This document shows, in pieces, positions 8,759 to 18,171 of a DNA stretch of 64,000 nt. Each line of letters opens with the position of its first letter. The first letter of the stretch is position 1. Below the pieces are notes generated by a model. That model searched no databases. It saw only the letters and a program-made list of their open reading frames with translations, and was not told the origin of the DNA. This DNA is from DASUPK01 sp963815665 (GTDB lineage Bacteria > Actinomycetota > Thermoleophilia > Solirubrobacterales > 70-9): the NCBI GenBank assembly GCA_963815665.1, contig CAWFHN010000013.1, positions 496,001-560,000 of the forward strand, in the 5' to 3' direction. The translations under genes and the position numbers were made by a program.

Positions 8759-9445
8759 TCAGGAGCCGATCTTCGGCGGGAAGGGCTCGAGGCCCGCGTT
8801 CCAGGGGCCGGCCTTGTAGATGTCGAGGTTGTTCTCCTCCATCTCCCGGTGCAGCCGGTCGAAGATCCCGCCCGCCGAGTGGAGGACCTCCTTCAGCTCC
8901 TCTCTGGTGCGTCCCCGCAGCCGCCAGTGGAAGAAGAGCTGCTGCTCGGTGATGCCGAAGTCGACCTCCACGGGGATTCGCGTGATCCAGTCGATGAACG
9001 CCGGGCTGAACAGCTCCCTGAGGGCGACCGGGTCGTGGTCTCTCGGGACGGTGGCGATGAACCGCTTGTTGAAGTCGATGCTCTCGAACTCGACCCGGCG
9101 CCGGGAGTGCTTGTCGACCATGTCGCCGGGAGTGCGCTCGACGGACTCGACGTCGAAGACCGGGACGACCGTCGCCAGATCCGGCATGTGCGCCTTAACG
9201 AGCAGCGCCGTGGGAAGCACCGCCTTGCGGCCGAAACCGCCCTCCTCGCGCTCGTCGGCGTCGCAGGAGGCGCCGAAGAAACCGTCCCTGAGCTCACCGG
9301 TGAGCCTGTTCGTGCCACCCGGGCAGAGCGCGACCGGGCCCTCCTTCGGGTTGATCCCCCCGATGGGCTCGTAGCGGAGGTTCCGCTCGGACGCCAGGCC
9401 CGAGACGATCCCCGCCCACTCCTCGGCGTCCCCCTTCGCGCTCAC
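8759..9445 (-). CDS. Hypothetical protein, DUF3137-like, last gene of the Mce operon
   Basis: 228 residues from a GTG that overlaps the SCP2 stop (GTGA), so it is translationally coupled to the Mce/SCP2 operon. The segment from about 125 to 160 (EFESIDFNKRFIATVPRD, then ALRELFSPAFIDWI) resembles the pattern of DUF3137-type proteins; I am not sure of the family. It has no signal peptide or membrane helix, suggesting a cytoplasmic role. The N-terminal half is rich in Gly and charged residues and has two isolated cysteines. Function unknown; placement points to lipid uptake or handling. Confidence 0.6.
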   Translation of the reverse strand: MSAKGDAEEWAGIVSGLASERNLRYEPIGGINPKEGPVALCPGGTNRLTGELRDGFFGASCDADEREEGGFGRKAVLPTALLVKAHMPDLATVVPVFDVESVERTPGDMVDKHSRRRVEFESIDFNKRFIATVPRDHDPVALRELFSPAFIDWITRIPVEVDFGITEQQLFFHWRLRGRTREELKEVLHSAGGIFDRLHREMEENNLDIYKAGPWNAGLEPFPPKIGS

Positions 9446-9861
9446 TCGGCGTTGACCAGGTCCTTGCGCCCGTCGGCCTCGAGCTGCGCCTTGTAGCGCG
9501 GGTAGACGGGTTTGGTGAGCGGAACGAGCTTGAGGATCTTGGCGACCGGGCCACTGGCCTTGATCTGGCCCCGGGCGAGCGCGGTGGTCACGTTCACCTT
9601 GCCGAGCCAGAAGAGATGGGCAGTGTCGGCCTCCATGCTCATCACGACCTCGGGCTCCATCGCGGTCTCCCCGAAGTCGACGTCGGCCGGGCCGTCCTCC
9701 TCGAGCCGGAGGGTGATCTTCGATTCGGGCTCGCGATAGTCGTGCTGGAGGATCGTGTTCGCCTTCCGGAACTTGGGGCCCAGCTCAGGATCGTCGGCGA
9801 GGTTGACGAACAGCTTGCCGATCACGTCGTAGACCTCCTGGGCGTCCTTGAAGTACGCCAA
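9442..9861 (-). CDS. SCP2 sterol-binding domain protein
   Basis: 139 residues forming a single SCP2-like fold, a small lipid-binding domain found with fatty-acid and sterol enzymes. Typical features are the amphipathic N-terminal helix (QEVYDVIGKLFVNL), strands with ITLRLEEDG and VVMSMEADTAHLFWLGK, and the LARGQIKASGPVAKILKLVPL segment seen in SCP2 proteins. The start is TTG 9861: GGGAGGTG sits five bases before it. It follows the sixth Mce gene by 51 bases and is coupled to the next gene, so it probably accepts or buffers lipid delivered by the Mce system. Confidence 0.85.
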   Translation of the reverse strand: MAYFKDAQEVYDVIGKLFVNLADDPELGPKFRKANTILQHDYREPESKITLRLEEDGPADVDFGETAMEPEVVMSMEADTAHLFWLGKVNVTTALARGQIKASGPVAKILKLVPLTKPVYPRYKAQLEADGRKDLVNAE

Positions 9862-9912
9862 CTCTCACCTCCCGTTTGGTGGGGCGAATCCTATGCGGGA
9901 GGCGCGGTCTTC

Positions 9913-11595
9913 CTACGGGTCGGGGTGGACCTCGGGGATGCTGCCACCCCCGAAGATCGACGGGAAGTTTGGCGCGACCGTGCAGGCGGCGTACGCCGAT
10001 GGCCCACCCGGGGGCAACGTGCTGGCGTCGGCATCGGAGTTCTGCGCGACGAAGCTCGGCGAGGTCGGGTTGACGAGCGAGGAGAGCGGGAACTGGCCGC
10101 TCTCGGACTGGGGCGCGCCGCCGGGTGGGGCCGAGCTCCCCGCCGGAACATGCTGGACCTGCTGGCCGGCGAAGGTGTTATCGCAGTCGTGGCTGGGGAA
10201 GATCTCGCCCTGGGCGCTGGAGAAGGGATTGCCGATCGCGAACGGCTGCAGGTAGCCGTTGCCTCGGTTCGACGCCAGTCGCTTCTGGTAGACCGAGAGC
10301 GTCTCGCTGGTGAAGATCGTCATCTGTCGCGAGAGGTGCAGCGGCGAGCTCTGCCCGGACTGGGTGGGCAGGAAGTCCGCGGTCGACGAGGACGGGTTGG
10401 AGAGGAAGTCGGTCACCACCGGCGCCTGGTAGTCCAGCCAGCGCACCAGGGGGTTGAAGTTGTCCAGGAACGGATCGAGCCCGTCCATCACGGGCCGCAG
10501 CTGTTGCAGGAAGCTGCTCAGCGAGGGCAGACCCGTTGCCGAGGCCTTGATCAGCGGATCGAGGTTCTGGAAGAGCTTGTGAGCCTTCGGGGCGAGTCTG
10601 CGCACATCGCGCAGCGTCGGGCTCAGGTCTCGCGCCACCGGCTTCAGGTCGCTGAACACCGGGCGAGCGTCCTGGGCGAAGCCCTTCAGCCGGTCGAGCG
10701 TGAGCCGCCCCTCGTTCTCGAAGGTCGGGAAGATCTTGAACGTGTCGGACAGGGCCCTGCTCTGGGAGGAGAGGGCGCCGAAGGTCCTGTTCGCTCCGAC
10801 GATCGCCCCGGCCAGCGCCTGGTCGTGGGCGGTGAGGGCACCGAAGACGTCACCCGTGTCGTGGACGAGCGTGCGCAGTGACTGCTCCTGGCTGCGCAGA
10901 GTGCCGAGCACGTCGCTCGCGTCCGAGGCGAACGGGCCCAGGTTGCCGAAGGCGTCGTTGAGATCGAGCCCCCGGCCGTTGATCGCCAGGCCGGCGTTCT
11001 GCATCCAGGACTGGAACGCCGTCCGCGTCGGCTGGTCGAAGCCCTGGAAGATCTCGTCGATCTGGGTCTGGGTCTGGACCTGCGTCTGAGCCAGGTGGCC
11101 GCCCTCGGGAATCGGTTGCGGGGCGTCCCCGCCGGAGAGCTGCCCGACGTCGATTGAGCTCGACTGCGCCTGCACGTCGCCGGTGTTCGCGCCGGACTGG
11201 ACCTGGCTCCCGGGCGTGATCTCTATGTAGGTCTCCCCCAGCAGGGTCTTCTGGCGGAGGATCGCCTTGGCGTCGGAGGAGATCGGCGCGTACTGAGGCT
11301 GGATCTCGATGGTCGCCTGGGTCGTGTTACAGACCGTCGGGTCGTCACGACACTCGCTCTCCGGCGCCAGGCCGATGTCCTTGACCTTGCCGACCGAGAC
11401 GCCGCCGATGCGGACATCCGCTTCCTTCTGGAGGGTGATCGCCTCGGGGAAGTCGGCGGTGAAGCGGTAGCTCTCCGGCTTGAACGGAACCGGGCCGCCG
11501 AAGGTCACCCAGAGGAACAGCAGCAGGCCGAAGCAGGACAGCGTGAAGCCGACCGCTACCAGGATGCGCCCTATGGAGGGAGCCTGCTTCTGCAT
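9913..11595 (-). CDS. Mce/MlaD-family lipid-transport protein, sixth of six
   Basis: 560 residues with an N-terminal membrane anchor (about 10-33), an MlaD domain (about 40-130) ending in KTLLGETYIEITPG, and a long helical region to about residue 390 with repeated LRDVRRLAPKAHKLFQNLDP-like stretches, as in MceF-type proteins. The MlaD domain carries the shared Mce pattern VRIGGVSVGKV and an insert with two cysteines (ECRDD and VCNTT). The C-terminal part is Pro/Ser/Gly-rich and ends HPDP. Expected to line a hydrophobic channel through the cell envelope. Last Mce gene before the SCP2 gene. Confidence 0.88.
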   Translation of the reverse strand: MQKQAPSIGRILVAVGFTLSCFGLLLFLWVTFGGPVPFKPESYRFTADFPEAITLQKEADVRIGGVSVGKVKDIGLAPESECRDDPTVCNTTQATIEIQPQYAPISSDAKAILRQKTLLGETYIEITPGSQVQSGANTGDVQAQSSSIDVGQLSGGDAPQPIPEGGHLAQTQVQTQTQIDEIFQGFDQPTRTAFQSWMQNAGLAINGRGLDLNDAFGNLGPFASDASDVLGTLRSQEQSLRTLVHDTGDVFGALTAHDQALAGAIVGANRTFGALSSQSRALSDTFKIFPTFENEGRLTLDRLKGFAQDARPVFSDLKPVARDLSPTLRDVRRLAPKAHKLFQNLDPLIKASATGLPSLSSFLQQLRPVMDGLDPFLDNFNPLVRWLDYQAPVVTDFLSNPSSSTADFLPTQSGQSSPLHLSRQMTIFTSETLSVYQKRLASNRGNGYLQPFAIGNPFSSAQGEIFPSHDCDNTFAGQQVQHVPAGSSAPPGGAPQSESGQFPLSSLVNPTSPSFVAQNSDADASTLPPGGPSAYAACTVAPNFPSIFGGGSIPEVHPDP

Positions 11596-11621
11596 CTAGG
11601 CCGTCTCTCCGTTCATCGGGG

Positions 11622-12962
11622 TCATGGCGGGCACACTCCGCTGTCGAAGAGCAGGCCCAGGCCGGTGATCTCGGGGATCGGGGTCGAGCCCAGCGGGCTT
11701 GTGTCGAGGATCGACTTGGCCGTGTTGCAGGTCGCGATGACGTAGACGTGGCGATAGACGCCGTGTGCGTCCTGCGAGGAGAACGTGCTGTTGCCGACGT
11801 GGGCGAGCCAGCCGAGCCAGTAGAGGTAGCCCTCGTCGCGGCCGGGCGTGCCGGGCGACTCGGCGCCGTTGGGGTTGTACGCCGCCATGTTGAACAGCTC
11901 GTTCAGCTTCGAGCCGACGGTCGTCAGGCGCGGGGTCGCCTTGACGAGGTTCTGCGCGGCGGGGCGCAGGTTCCGCACGGGCTGGCGCGCGTTGCGCACG
12001 AACGGGCGAATCTCCTGCTTGACGGGGTCGTATGTCGTCTTGGCGAGGCTGCCGAGCGTGTCGTTGACCGGCTTCAGCTTGCGAGCGAACGGCCGCAGGC
12101 TGTTGACCGCCGGGCCGAGGACCGTGGCCAGCTGGTCCGTCTTGGCGAGCGCGTCCCGGGTCGTGCTCAGGGTCGGACCGAGCAGGGCGACCGTGCGCTG
12201 GACGTCGGGCGACTGGCTGGCGATCGCGCCCAGGGCCTGGTCCGACGCCGAGACGAGCTGCTCGATGCCCTGGCCGTCCTCGCCGACCCGGCCCCACAGC
12301 AGGTTCATGTTGTGGATCAGCGTGGCGAGGTTCGCCTTGCGCTTGGCGACCTCGGTGTTGAGACGGGCGAGGCCCCGGTTGATCGGGCCGAGGCTGCCGA
12401 GCAGCTTGCCCAGGTCCTTGCCGCGTCCGTCGAGGCCCAGGCCACCCTGCGTCAGCAGCAGCCGCAGGTAGGCGCGCGTGTCGCCGTCCAGCGCGGACAG
12501 GACCTGGTCCACGTTCGTGTCGGGCGCCGTGTTGGCGACTGGGATCGAGTCGCCGTTCTGGAACTCGTCGCCGTTGGAGCTGGGGTCGGTGTTGGTGCCC
12601 GGGTCGAGCTCCAGGAACATGTCCTTGAGGCCGGTCTTCGGTCGCAGCAGGATCGTCGCGTTCCTGTAGATCGGCAGGAACTTGCGGTCGATGTCCATGG
12701 TCACGACCGCGTGGCCGTCCTCATAGTCGACCGCCGAGATGTCACCCACCCGGACGCCGGCGACGCGAACGGTCTGGCCCTGGCCCGGGGTGACCGCCTG
12801 AGCGGTCGACATGTCGGCCTTCAGCTCGAACGGCTTCTCCTCGAGCAGCGGGATCCGGAGGCGCTGGTTCTGGACGATGATGTAGGTCGCGAGCAGGCCG
12901 ACTGCCAGCAAGCCCACAATTGCGACGAAGTCGCGCAGGTGGTCTCGGATCGCCTTGCGCAT
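11622..12962 (-). CDS. Mce/MlaD-family lipid-transport protein, fifth of six
   Basis: 446 residues, the shortest of the set. It has a membrane anchor at about 12-32, an MlaD domain with VRVAGVRVGDI at about 67-77 and KTGLKDMFLELDPGT near 110, then helices to about 340. A C-terminal segment with GYLYWLGWLAHVG and a late CNTAKS/GVCPP pair of cysteines follows. No lipobox was found, unlike mycobacterial MceE, so it is not an obvious lipoprotein. Its ATG overlaps the stop of the fourth gene (ATGA), and 26 bases separate it from the sixth. Confidence 0.88.
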   Translation of the reverse strand: MRKAIRDHLRDFVAIVGLLAVGLLATYIIVQNQRLRIPLLEEKPFELKADMSTAQAVTPGQGQTVRVAGVRVGDISAVDYEDGHAVVTMDIDRKFLPIYRNATILLRPKTGLKDMFLELDPGTNTDPSSNGDEFQNGDSIPVANTAPDTNVDQVLSALDGDTRAYLRLLLTQGGLGLDGRGKDLGKLLGSLGPINRGLARLNTEVAKRKANLATLIHNMNLLWGRVGEDGQGIEQLVSASDQALGAIASQSPDVQRTVALLGPTLSTTRDALAKTDQLATVLGPAVNSLRPFARKLKPVNDTLGSLAKTTYDPVKQEIRPFVRNARQPVRNLRPAAQNLVKATPRLTTVGSKLNELFNMAAYNPNGAESPGTPGRDEGYLYWLGWLAHVGNSTFSSQDAHGVYRHVYVIATCNTAKSILDTSPLGSTPIPEITGLGLLFDSGVCPP

Positions 12963-14644
12963 CAGCCCTTCACCCCCTGCGGCGCCGAGAGGTGCGGGAG
13001 CTTCAGCCCGCTGGACTTGCCGTAGGCGTTCCAGTCGCGGACGAAGGCGGCGTACTGATCGAGCGTCTGCGCAATCTGCTGCTTGGCGGCGGCGGGGTCC
13101 GTTGCCTTCTGCTTCTCGCCGCTCGCCAGCTGCGAGAGCAGGTCGTAATAGCGGCTCCTCAGCTTCTGTTCCTCGGGCGGGTAGTAGCGGGTCGACGCCG
13201 ACGCGCTGCTCGCGGAATGCGGGGTGGTCGTCGGCGCCGAACCGACGTCACTGTGAAGATCGGGCGGATCCTGCGTCTCGCAGGGGACGTCCTGCCTGAA
13301 CGGGGTCTTGGCCGATGACTGCTTGGCGGGCTGGGAACCCTGGAAGGCGAACGGCGTGACCCCGGTCAGGGGCCCCGGCAGGTCGGGGGTGCTGAACGGA
13401 GCGATCGTGTTGGTTCCGCCGCCGCCGAGGACCCGGAACTCCTGCCCGTTGGCGTCACCCGAGCGGCTCTCGCCGGCCACTCCCGAGAGCCCGTACGCGG
13501 TCTCCTGGTAGACCTTGGCCGCGGCCGGGTCGCTGTCGGTATTGGGGATCGGCGTGTCGCTCCACGGGATGACCACGTTGTTGAAGCACGAGGCCAGCGC
13601 CCGCGACTCCTCCAGGAACGGCAGGGAATCGTTGCTGAGGGCCGCGAGATCGGGAACCGTCGGGCGGAGGTCATCGACCAGGCCGCGCAGCTCCGGCTGT
13701 GACACCAGCTGGCGGAGCTGGCCGATCCACGGGTTGGCGTAGTCCAGCGCCGAGTTCGCGGACCTCACGCCCGGGAGCGCCTCGCGGGAGAAGGCGCGCA
13801 GGGCGGGGAAGTCCCGGTTGAGCTTGAGGAGGGCCGGGCGGCCCACGGCGAGAACCTGCGGCAGCTGGACGATCGCGTCGCGGAGCGAGGCCTGATGCGC
13901 CGCGAAGTCACCGCTGACGGTGTTCAGGTTGGTGATCAGTCCCTGCAGATGGGCGCTGTTCTGATCGAGCTCGCGGGCGACGACGTCCAGGTTGGAGACG
14001 AAGCCGGCCAGGTCGCCGGGCTGGGTGCCGAGCAGAGCCTGGTTCACCTGCGACGTGTACTCGTACGCGGCCGGGGAGGTCCGGAAGGATTCCTGGAATC
14101 CCTTGGCGCCGCCGTATTTGTCGAGCGCCCCGCCGAACTCCTTCAGGAAGATCTGGAGGTCCTGGCGCACGGGCGCCTGGAGGGAGGTGAGGACCTGGTC
14201 GAACTGGACCGAGTTGGAGGTCTGCTCCTCGGGGACGACCGAGCCGCTGTGCAGCTCCGGGGCGCTCGGGCTGCCCGGGTGCAGGTCGACGAACAGGTTC
14301 CCCTCGAGGAAGAGACGGGGCCGAAGCTGGAGCGTGGCGTCCTGGCGCACGGGCAAGGCCGTGTCCTTGAGGTCCATCGTGACTACCGCCGCGTCCTCGC
14401 CGTTTCCGTTGGCATCGGTGAGGTGCTGGACGTCGCTGACCTTGCCGACGTCGACGCCGGAGATGCGGACGGGGCTCTTGGCCCGGACGTTCTGGGCGTC
14501 GTGGAAGACGGCCTTGAGCTGGTAGCCGTGCCCGGCGAACGGAATCGTCTTGGTGAACGCCAGATAGAAGCCGAAGAAGGTCAGCGCGATCGCGATCAGG
14601 CCGATCCAGGCGTTGGAGAGGCGCTTGCGGTGATTGGGATTCAC
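12962..14644 (-). CDS. Mce/MlaD-family lipid-transport protein, fourth of six
   Basis: 560 residues from a GTG start one base after the third gene. The anchor lies at about 12-30, the MlaD domain contains VRISGVDVGKV, and LFLEGNLFVDLHPGS ends the barrel. A helical region extends to about residue 340. The C-terminal 100 residues hold Ser/Ala-rich sequence and then a charged helix (PEEQKLRSRYYDLLSQLAS) that may form a coiled coil. Role as for the other Mce proteins: a subunit of a hetero-hexameric lipid tunnel. Confidence 0.88.
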   Translation of the reverse strand: MNPNHRKRLSNAWIGLIAIALTFFGFYLAFTKTIPFAGHGYQLKAVFHDAQNVRAKSPVRISGVDVGKVSDVQHLTDANGNGEDAAVVTMDLKDTALPVRQDATLQLRPRLFLEGNLFVDLHPGSPSAPELHSGSVVPEEQTSNSVQFDQVLTSLQAPVRQDLQIFLKEFGGALDKYGGAKGFQESFRTSPAAYEYTSQVNQALLGTQPGDLAGFVSNLDVVARELDQNSAHLQGLITNLNTVSGDFAAHQASLRDAIVQLPQVLAVGRPALLKLNRDFPALRAFSREALPGVRSANSALDYANPWIGQLRQLVSQPELRGLVDDLRPTVPDLAALSNDSLPFLEESRALASCFNNVVIPWSDTPIPNTDSDPAAAKVYQETAYGLSGVAGESRSGDANGQEFRVLGGGGTNTIAPFSTPDLPGPLTGVTPFAFQGSQPAKQSSAKTPFRQDVPCETQDPPDLHSDVGSAPTTTPHSASSASASTRYYPPEEQKLRSRYYDLLSQLASGEKQKATDPAAAKQQIAQTLDQYAAFVRDWNAYGKSSGLKLPHLSAPQGVKG

Positions 14645-14645
14645 G

Positions 14646-16268
14646 TCAGTCGCCCGCCCCGTTTCCGAAGAGTCGGGTCCCGTCCTGCTCGAGGAAGAGG
14701 TCGGTCTTGCCGAGCGGGGCGACCCCGGCCGCCTTGGTCAGGTTCTGGACCCCGAAGGTCGGGTTGTCCTTGGTCTGGCCCGGGATCAGCGCCTCGCCCA
14801 GCGCGTAGCCGGTCTGCCCTGCCTGGCAGTTCGGCTGGCCATCGGTGACCGAGGGCCCGTACGGGTTGCCGTGGAGGATCGGGATCGCGACGTCGTCCGA
14901 CGCGTTGCCGTCGTTCGCCGGCAGCGCGTCGAAGATCCCGGCATTCGGGCCCGCGATCGGATTGCTCGTGTAGCGCCCGTCGCCCTGCCCGCCCGAGTAG
15001 TTGTCCATCGGGTTTCGCGGCGGCGAGTTCGGGCTGGTCGTCCCCGCGATCGTCGGTGGGATCACCCGCTCCGCGAAGCCGTACGGGGTCGGCAGCTCGA
15101 AGTGGCTGGTCAGGTAGGTCATCCAGTAGTTCCAGAAGTTGCAGACCGTCTGGGCCGGGACGATCTTCTGGCCGGCGTCCTGGACGAGGTTGAAGGTGTC
15201 GCCGAGGCGGTTGAGGCTGGTCAGCGTGGACGGATCCGCGACCAGGTCGTTGAGGCTGGACATCACGTCCTTGAGGTCGTTGTTCGTCTGCACCGTCCGG
15301 GGCAGCACCTTGGCGCCGAGCGAAACAGCCTGGTTCAGGACCGGCAGCGAGGCGCGCAGGTCGCGGACGCCCGGGCGCAGCAGGCGGGAGAACTCCGCGA
15401 AATCGGCGAGGAAGGGCCGCTGAACGGGCAGCGACCTGAGGCCGGCCTCGAGCACGGGCGGCCCGTTCGAGATCGTGTCGCGCAGGGCCTGCGGGTCGGA
15501 GGAGATCGCCCCGAAGGCGATCGCGCCGTTGGTGAACTGCTCGGCGTTGTCCACCGCGACGGGAGCGACGATGCGGGCGGCGTCCGCCAGCTCGGGGAAG
15601 AAGCGGACCAGCTGGGTGGCGGGATCGGCGAGGGCGGCCGAGACCGGCTTCAGGTTCGAGAACAGCGGACTGAGCGCGCCGATCGCCTCGTTCAGGGAGG
15701 AGCCCCGGGCGGCGAACGCGTCGCCGAAGCCCTGCAGGACGCGCCGGCTGTTCTCGCGGGTGGCGGTGTCGAAGGTGTTGTAGACGTCGTCGAACTCGAC
15801 CTGTGGCTGGGACTGGGCGAGCGGCAGGGCGGCTCCCTCCGGCATGCCCGTCTGGCTCGTCCCGCGGGTGATCTCCAGGTACTTGAGCCCGAAGGAGGAG
15901 CGGTAGCGGACCCGGATCGTCGAATCGGCCGGGAGCGGGTCGGCGCTCTTATCCAGCTTCAGGTTGAGCTTGGCCACCGTCGACGCGCTGGAGCCGTCGG
16001 CCGTCTGGCAGCCGCTGTTGGGCGGCGCCTGGACCGTGTCGATCGACTGCACCACCCCAACCCGGTTTCCGCCGATCCGGACCTCGTTGTTGGGGCCGAG
16101 GCGGGCAGCGTCGCAGATCTCGGCCGAGACCTGGTAGGTGGGGACGAACGGCAGCCCGTTGTTGGCGTTGTACGCCAGGAAGACAGCCACGATCACGATC
16201 AGCGTCGTGATCGCACCGACCATCGTCGGTGAGGCCGCCAGCGAGCCGGCTCGACCGCGGCCGTTCAC
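14646..16268 (-). CDS. Mce/MlaD-family lipid-transport protein, third of six
   Basis: 540 residues starting at GTG 16268, with GGAGGAG a few bases upstream. Anchor at about 17-37, MlaD domain with VRIGGNRVGVV near 63-73 and SFGLKYLEITRG near 120. The domain carries extra cysteines (EICDA and SGCQT). The helical region runs to about 350; the C-terminal part contains NYWMTYLTSH and a Gly/Asn/Pro-rich stretch with NYSGGQGDGRY, similar in style to other actinobacterial Mce proteins. It is preceded by a 61-base gap that holds a short tandem repeat. Confidence 0.88.
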   Translation of the reverse strand: MNGRGRAGSLAASPTMVGAITTLIVIVAVFLAYNANNGLPFVPTYQVSAEICDAARLGPNNEVRIGGNRVGVVQSIDTVQAPPNSGCQTADGSSASTVAKLNLKLDKSADPLPADSTIRVRYRSSFGLKYLEITRGTSQTGMPEGAALPLAQSQPQVEFDDVYNTFDTATRENSRRVLQGFGDAFAARGSSLNEAIGALSPLFSNLKPVSAALADPATQLVRFFPELADAARIVAPVAVDNAEQFTNGAIAFGAISSDPQALRDTISNGPPVLEAGLRSLPVQRPFLADFAEFSRLLRPGVRDLRASLPVLNQAVSLGAKVLPRTVQTNNDLKDVMSSLNDLVADPSTLTSLNRLGDTFNLVQDAGQKIVPAQTVCNFWNYWMTYLTSHFELPTPYGFAERVIPPTIAGTTSPNSPPRNPMDNYSGGQGDGRYTSNPIAGPNAGIFDALPANDGNASDDVAIPILHGNPYGPSVTDGQPNCQAGQTGYALGEALIPGQTKDNPTFGVQNLTKAAGVAPLGKTDLFLEQDGTRLFGNGAGD

Positions 16269-16282
16269 CGTCTCTCCTCCGA

Positions 16283-16310
16283 GGTTCCCTTATGTGGGGT
16301 TCCCTTATGT
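16283..16310. repeat. Two copies of a 13-base direct repeat between Mce genes
   Basis: GGTTCCCTTATGT occurs at 16283-16295 and again at 16298-16310 (period 15), followed by a partial third copy (GGGTTC). It fills the only sizeable gap inside the upper Mce operon, just upstream of the third gene's ribosome binding site. Confidence 0.75.
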
Positions 16311-16329
16311 TGGGTTCGGGCGCGGTCGA

Positions 16330-18171
16330 TCATTGGCCCAGGAGGAAGTTGAGGAGGTCTTGGGTCGTCGACCCGGAGGGGGCGGTCGAATTGAGGTTCA
16401 GCCCCTGTGGCAGCTGCGGCAGCTGCGGCAGCTGGGGCAGCTGGGGCAGCTGAGACAGCGGGGGCAGCTGGGGAAGGAGGTCCTTGAGCTTCTTCTTCGC
16501 GTTGTCCTTGATCTTGTTCGGGTCGACGCCGTTGAGGATCTTCTGGATCTGCTTCTGCTGCTCCGGGGTCGCCGCCTGCTGTTGCGGCTGGGCGGGGGCC
16601 GCGGTCGCCGACTTGAGGCTCGCGGACGTGTGCGTTGCGTCGGCCGGGTTGCAGATGGAGTGCTGGTCCGAGCCCTTCGGGCAGACGCTCGGGTCGTAGC
16701 GGCCGAGGTTGCCGAACAGGCCCGACGGGTTGGTCCCGTAGTTGATGCCGGGCTGTTTGTCGCCCAGGATCCCCGCGCACTCCGCGAAGTCCTTCGGGTT
16801 GGTCGTCTCTCCTCCGCCCTCCGCCGGCACCTTCGGGCCGGTCTGATAGCCGCACGGCGCGTTGGCCCCGGGCGCGCTGACCAGGGTGATCCCGAGGGCG
16901 TGGCCCAGGTCGTCGAAGAGGTTGAGGCTGTTCGCCTGTACGTAGGCGTAGTTGAGGAGGCCCTCCATCCCGGTATAGCCGGGGTTGCCGCCGTTCGGGT
17001 CCGAGCCGGGGGTGGCGCCGTTCGCCCACTTGCACTGCGCCGTCTGGTCGCCGTGAAGGGTGACCCCCTGCTTCGCGTCGAGCTGCTGGACCCGCTTGTC
17101 CGCCTCCCCGGGCTGCTGGCGCAGGTCGTAGCGGGCGCAGGAATCCTCCTCGACGGCGTTCTTGGGGTCGGAGATGCTCTCGAGGAACTGCGCCACCTGG
17201 TCGGCGGCGGGATAGGCCTTGGTGCTGGCCTGGTTGAGGGATGCGATCTCGTCCTGGCTGTTGGCGAGGGCCGTCTTGCCGACGTGCGCCGCGCGGCCGA
17301 GAGCGGTGAGCGACTGCTGGGTGCCGTTGTTGAACGGTGGGAGGTTGGTCGCCAGCTTGTTGAGGCCGGGCGCCGCCGCGTGCAGGTCGGTGAGCAGCGG
17401 GGTCTGCTGCTCGGCCAGGTTGCCGAGCTGCGACATCGTCGGCTTCAGCTGCGCCAGGAAGTCGTCGAGCAGGTGGAAGTTCTGGGAGAGGTCGTTCGAG
17501 CGCTCGGCCGAGATCGCGGCGGTGCGGCCGGCGTTGTCGACGAAGTGGACCACGTCCTCGCGGCGGTTGGCGAGCTGGGCGAAGATCGCGTCGGCGTTGG
17601 TGTTGAGCTCGGCGATCGTGCTGTTCTGCCTACCGAGGATGTTCAAGACCTGCTTGAGCTGCTGGAGCGCAGGCGCGCCGGACCGGATCGCCGCGTTCAG
17701 GTTCTCGGCGTTGCCGTCGAGTGCGGTCCCGAACTCGTTGATGAGGAGCTGGAGGCGGTCCTTGAACGGCTCGCGCAGCGTGTTCTGGGCCAGGTCGGGC
17801 TGGACCGTGGTCTTGTTGCGGGCCGCGGGAATGGGCCCGTTCAGGGGCTGCGGCGAGGAGCCCGGCTGGCAGTCGAGGAAGTACTCGGCGATCAGCGACT
17901 GCGGCTCGGAGGAGCAGCTGGCGTCGGATTTGAACTCGGGGAAGCCGGAGTCGACCTCGAAGGTGACCAGCGCCGTCTTCTGCGGGGTGATGTCGAGGCC
18001 GGTGATCGTCCCGGCCTTGGCGCCGGCGACCCGCAGCTCCGAGCCCGTGACGAGCCCGAAGGCGTTGAAGAGCTCCGCCTGGTAGGTGTGGCTGCCGGAC
18101 GCGCCCGCGCCGGCCACCAGATAGGTGGGGATGACCGCGACCAGCCCGATGATGAGCAGGATCCGCCTCAT
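16330..18171 (-). CDS. Mce/MlaD-family lipid-transport protein, second of six, with LPQ-repeat tail
   Basis: 613 residues, the longest of the set. It starts with a membrane anchor or signal-like helix (residues 3-24) and has an MlaD domain with LRVAGAKAGTI. Helical segments follow to about residue 340 and then a Cys-containing region (CARYDL, QCKWANG, CGYQTG, CPKGSDQHSICNP). The tail is unusual: after a Lys/Asp helix comes a run of LPQ triplets (about 575-595) before the end DLLNFLLGQ. Its ATG overlaps the first gene's stop (ATGA). Confidence 0.88.
   Translation of the reverse strand: MRRILLIIGLVAVIPTYLVAGAGASGSHTYQAELFNAFGLVTGSELRVAGAKAGTITGLDITPQKTALVTFEVDSGFPEFKSDASCSSEPQSLIAEYFLDCQPGSSPQPLNGPIPAARNKTTVQPDLAQNTLREPFKDRLQLLINEFGTALDGNAENLNAAIRSGAPALQQLKQVLNILGRQNSTIAELNTNADAIFAQLANRREDVVHFVDNAGRTAAISAERSNDLSQNFHLLDDFLAQLKPTMSQLGNLAEQQTPLLTDLHAAAPGLNKLATNLPPFNNGTQQSLTALGRAAHVGKTALANSQDEIASLNQASTKAYPAADQVAQFLESISDPKNAVEEDSCARYDLRQQPGEADKRVQQLDAKQGVTLHGDQTAQCKWANGATPGSDPNGGNPGYTGMEGLLNYAYVQANSLNLFDDLGHALGITLVSAPGANAPCGYQTGPKVPAEGGGETTNPKDFAECAGILGDKQPGINYGTNPSGLFGNLGRYDPSVCPKGSDQHSICNPADATHTSASLKSATAAPAQPQQQAATPEQQKQIQKILNGVDPNKIKDNAKKKLKDLLPQLPPLSQLPQLPQLPQLPQLPQGLNLNSTAPSGSTTQDLLNFLLGQ

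Noticed and set aside
9616..10881. Long plus-strand open frames opposite the Mce genes (also near 11748, 13895, 14634, 16138, 18462)
   Set aside because: They are antisense shadows of GC-rich genes: Arg/Gly/Val/Glu-rich products without domains or ribosome binding sites, whereas the minus strand carries clear MlaD domains.
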